Positions 5,479-5,711 of a DNA stretch of 5,711 bases are shown here, in pieces (positions within the stretch are counted from its first letter, which is position 1; each line of letters opens with the position of its first letter). Position numbers and translations under genes: made by a program. Source of the stretch: Acidimicrobiales bacterium (GTDB taxonomy: Bacteria > Actinomycetota > Acidimicrobiia > Acidimicrobiales > Ilumatobacteraceae); the NCBI GenBank assembly GCA_030830415.1, contig JAURNB010000044.1, positions 1 to 5,711 of the forward strand, read 5' to 3'. The notes under the pieces are model-generated. The model was not told the origin of the DNA. It saw only the letters and a program-made list of their open reading frames with translations, and ran no database searches.

Positions 5479-5484
5479 TACCCT
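5479..5484 (+). promoter_or_regulatory. Putative -10 box of the mshD-like gene
   Basis: TACCCT fits TAnnnT and is followed by 6 nt (AAAAGC) and the ATG at 5491. There is no Shine-Dalgarno. With the nth -10 on the other strand only 23 bp away, the two promoters must share their upstream DNA and could interfere with each other. Confidence 0.45.
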
Positions 5485-5486
5485 AA

Positions 5487-5496
5487 AAGCATGCTT
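5487..5496. repeat. 10-bp palindrome AAGCATGCTT over the mshD-like start codon
   Basis: A perfect inverted repeat centred on the ATG at 5491, directly after the -10-like box. A protein bound here would block transcription start. Ten bases is short and may be chance. Confidence 0.25.
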
Positions 5497-5711
5497 CGCC
5501 TCGAGATACTCCGCAATGTGAACGATACAGAATTTGCTGCCGTTCATGAGTTGCTGGTGGCAGCCGAACGTGCCGATGGGCACCGTGCACTCTCCGATCA
5601 CCTGTGGCTCGACTTGCGCCAAGGTGGCCGAGCAGGTTTCGCTGCAGTTGTTGGAACCGAGGCCGGACACGATCACCCCGTTGCCTATTCTCAGGTGTCG
5701 CGCGGGAACGA
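5491..5711 (+). CDS. mshD: GNAT acetyltransferase, probably mycothiol synthase, 5' part only (runs off the right edge)
   Basis: The first 73 codons of a protein resembling the N-terminal GNAT domain of MshD, which acetylates Cys-GlcN-Ins in the last step of mycothiol synthesis. The helix EFAAVHELLVAAERADG (14-30) followed by a PLSDHLWLDL-like segment (here ALSDHLWLDL, 33-42) and the strands AGFAAVVGTE (48-57) and HPVAYSQVSRG (62-72) match the start of a GNAT fold. AERADG followed by a short linker and a hydrophobic helix is what I recall from actinobacterial MshD proteins. The acetyl-CoA-binding motif R/Q-x-x-G-x-G/A lies beyond the window, so the enzyme class rests on the N-terminus only. 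A different GNAT enzyme is possible. The ATG is chosen because a TACCCT box precedes it by 6 nt and no better start is present. It is divergent from nth. Confidence 0.6.
   Translation, partial: MLRLEILRNVNDTEFAAVHELLVAAERADGHRALSDHLWLDLRQGGRAGFAAVVGTEAGHDHPVAYSQVSRGN

Noticed and set aside
5445..5516. Longer nth from an in-frame start at 5516
   Set aside because: It would cross the divergent promoter region and the start of the mshD-like gene. The added residues are not family-like, and the ATG at 5444 has a -10-like box.
1..5711. Mobile elements, CRISPR arrays, tRNA or rRNA genes, phage or defence genes
   Set aside because: No transposase, direct-repeat arrays, terminal inverted repeats or RNA-gene signatures were found by reading both strands.

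Overview
The window looks like a chromosomal segment of an actinobacterium. The start of a mycothiol-synthase-like gene at the right edge and a GroES-like paralogue of an actinobacterial type at the left edge point that way. So do the compact his cluster and the -10-like TAnnnT boxes lying 5-6 nt before first-gene start codons. The protein flavour and moderate GC resemble Acidimicrobiia more than Streptomyces or Mycobacterium; that placement is inference from memory, not a search.

Layout from left to right: a 5' fragment of a GroES-like co-chaperonin gene (minus strand, 1-173, running off the left edge); a 67-bp divergent promoter region; a SnoaL-like (NTF2-fold) gene on the plus strand (241-702). 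Only 3 bp separate that gene from the end of a tightly overlapping minus-strand histidine operon, read right to left as hisC (4489-3419), hisB (3422-2829), hisH (2832-2200), hisA (2207-1470) and hisF (1470-706). Upstream of hisC on the same strand are a 74-residue helical protein of unknown function (4755-4531) and endonuclease III, nth (5444-4788). A 46-bp divergent region separates nth from the plus-strand acetyltransferase gene, probably mshD, which runs off the right edge.

The five his genes encode consecutive or nearly consecutive middle and late steps. HisA isomerises ProFAR to PRFAR. HisH and HisF form IGP synthase, which makes imidazole glycerol phosphate and AICAR. HisB dehydrates IGP, and HisC transaminates the resulting acetol phosphate. 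hisD, which heads this cluster in many actinobacteria, is absent in front of hisC, and hisI/hisE do not follow hisF. HisA carries HisA-type rather than PriA-type loop residues, so it may be a dedicated isomerase.

The clearest non-coding pattern is that five unlinked or first genes (the GroES-like gene, the SnoaL gene, hisC, nth, mshD), and more weakly the 74-aa gene, have a -10-like hexamer 5-6 nt before the start codon and no usable Shine-Dalgarno. The internal his genes instead have Shine-Dalgarno sequences and stop/start overlaps. This fits leaderless first genes and coupled internal genes. No mobile elements, CRISPR arrays, tRNA or rRNA genes were seen. Apart from these regulatory patterns and the small unknown gene, the region is ordinary housekeeping DNA.
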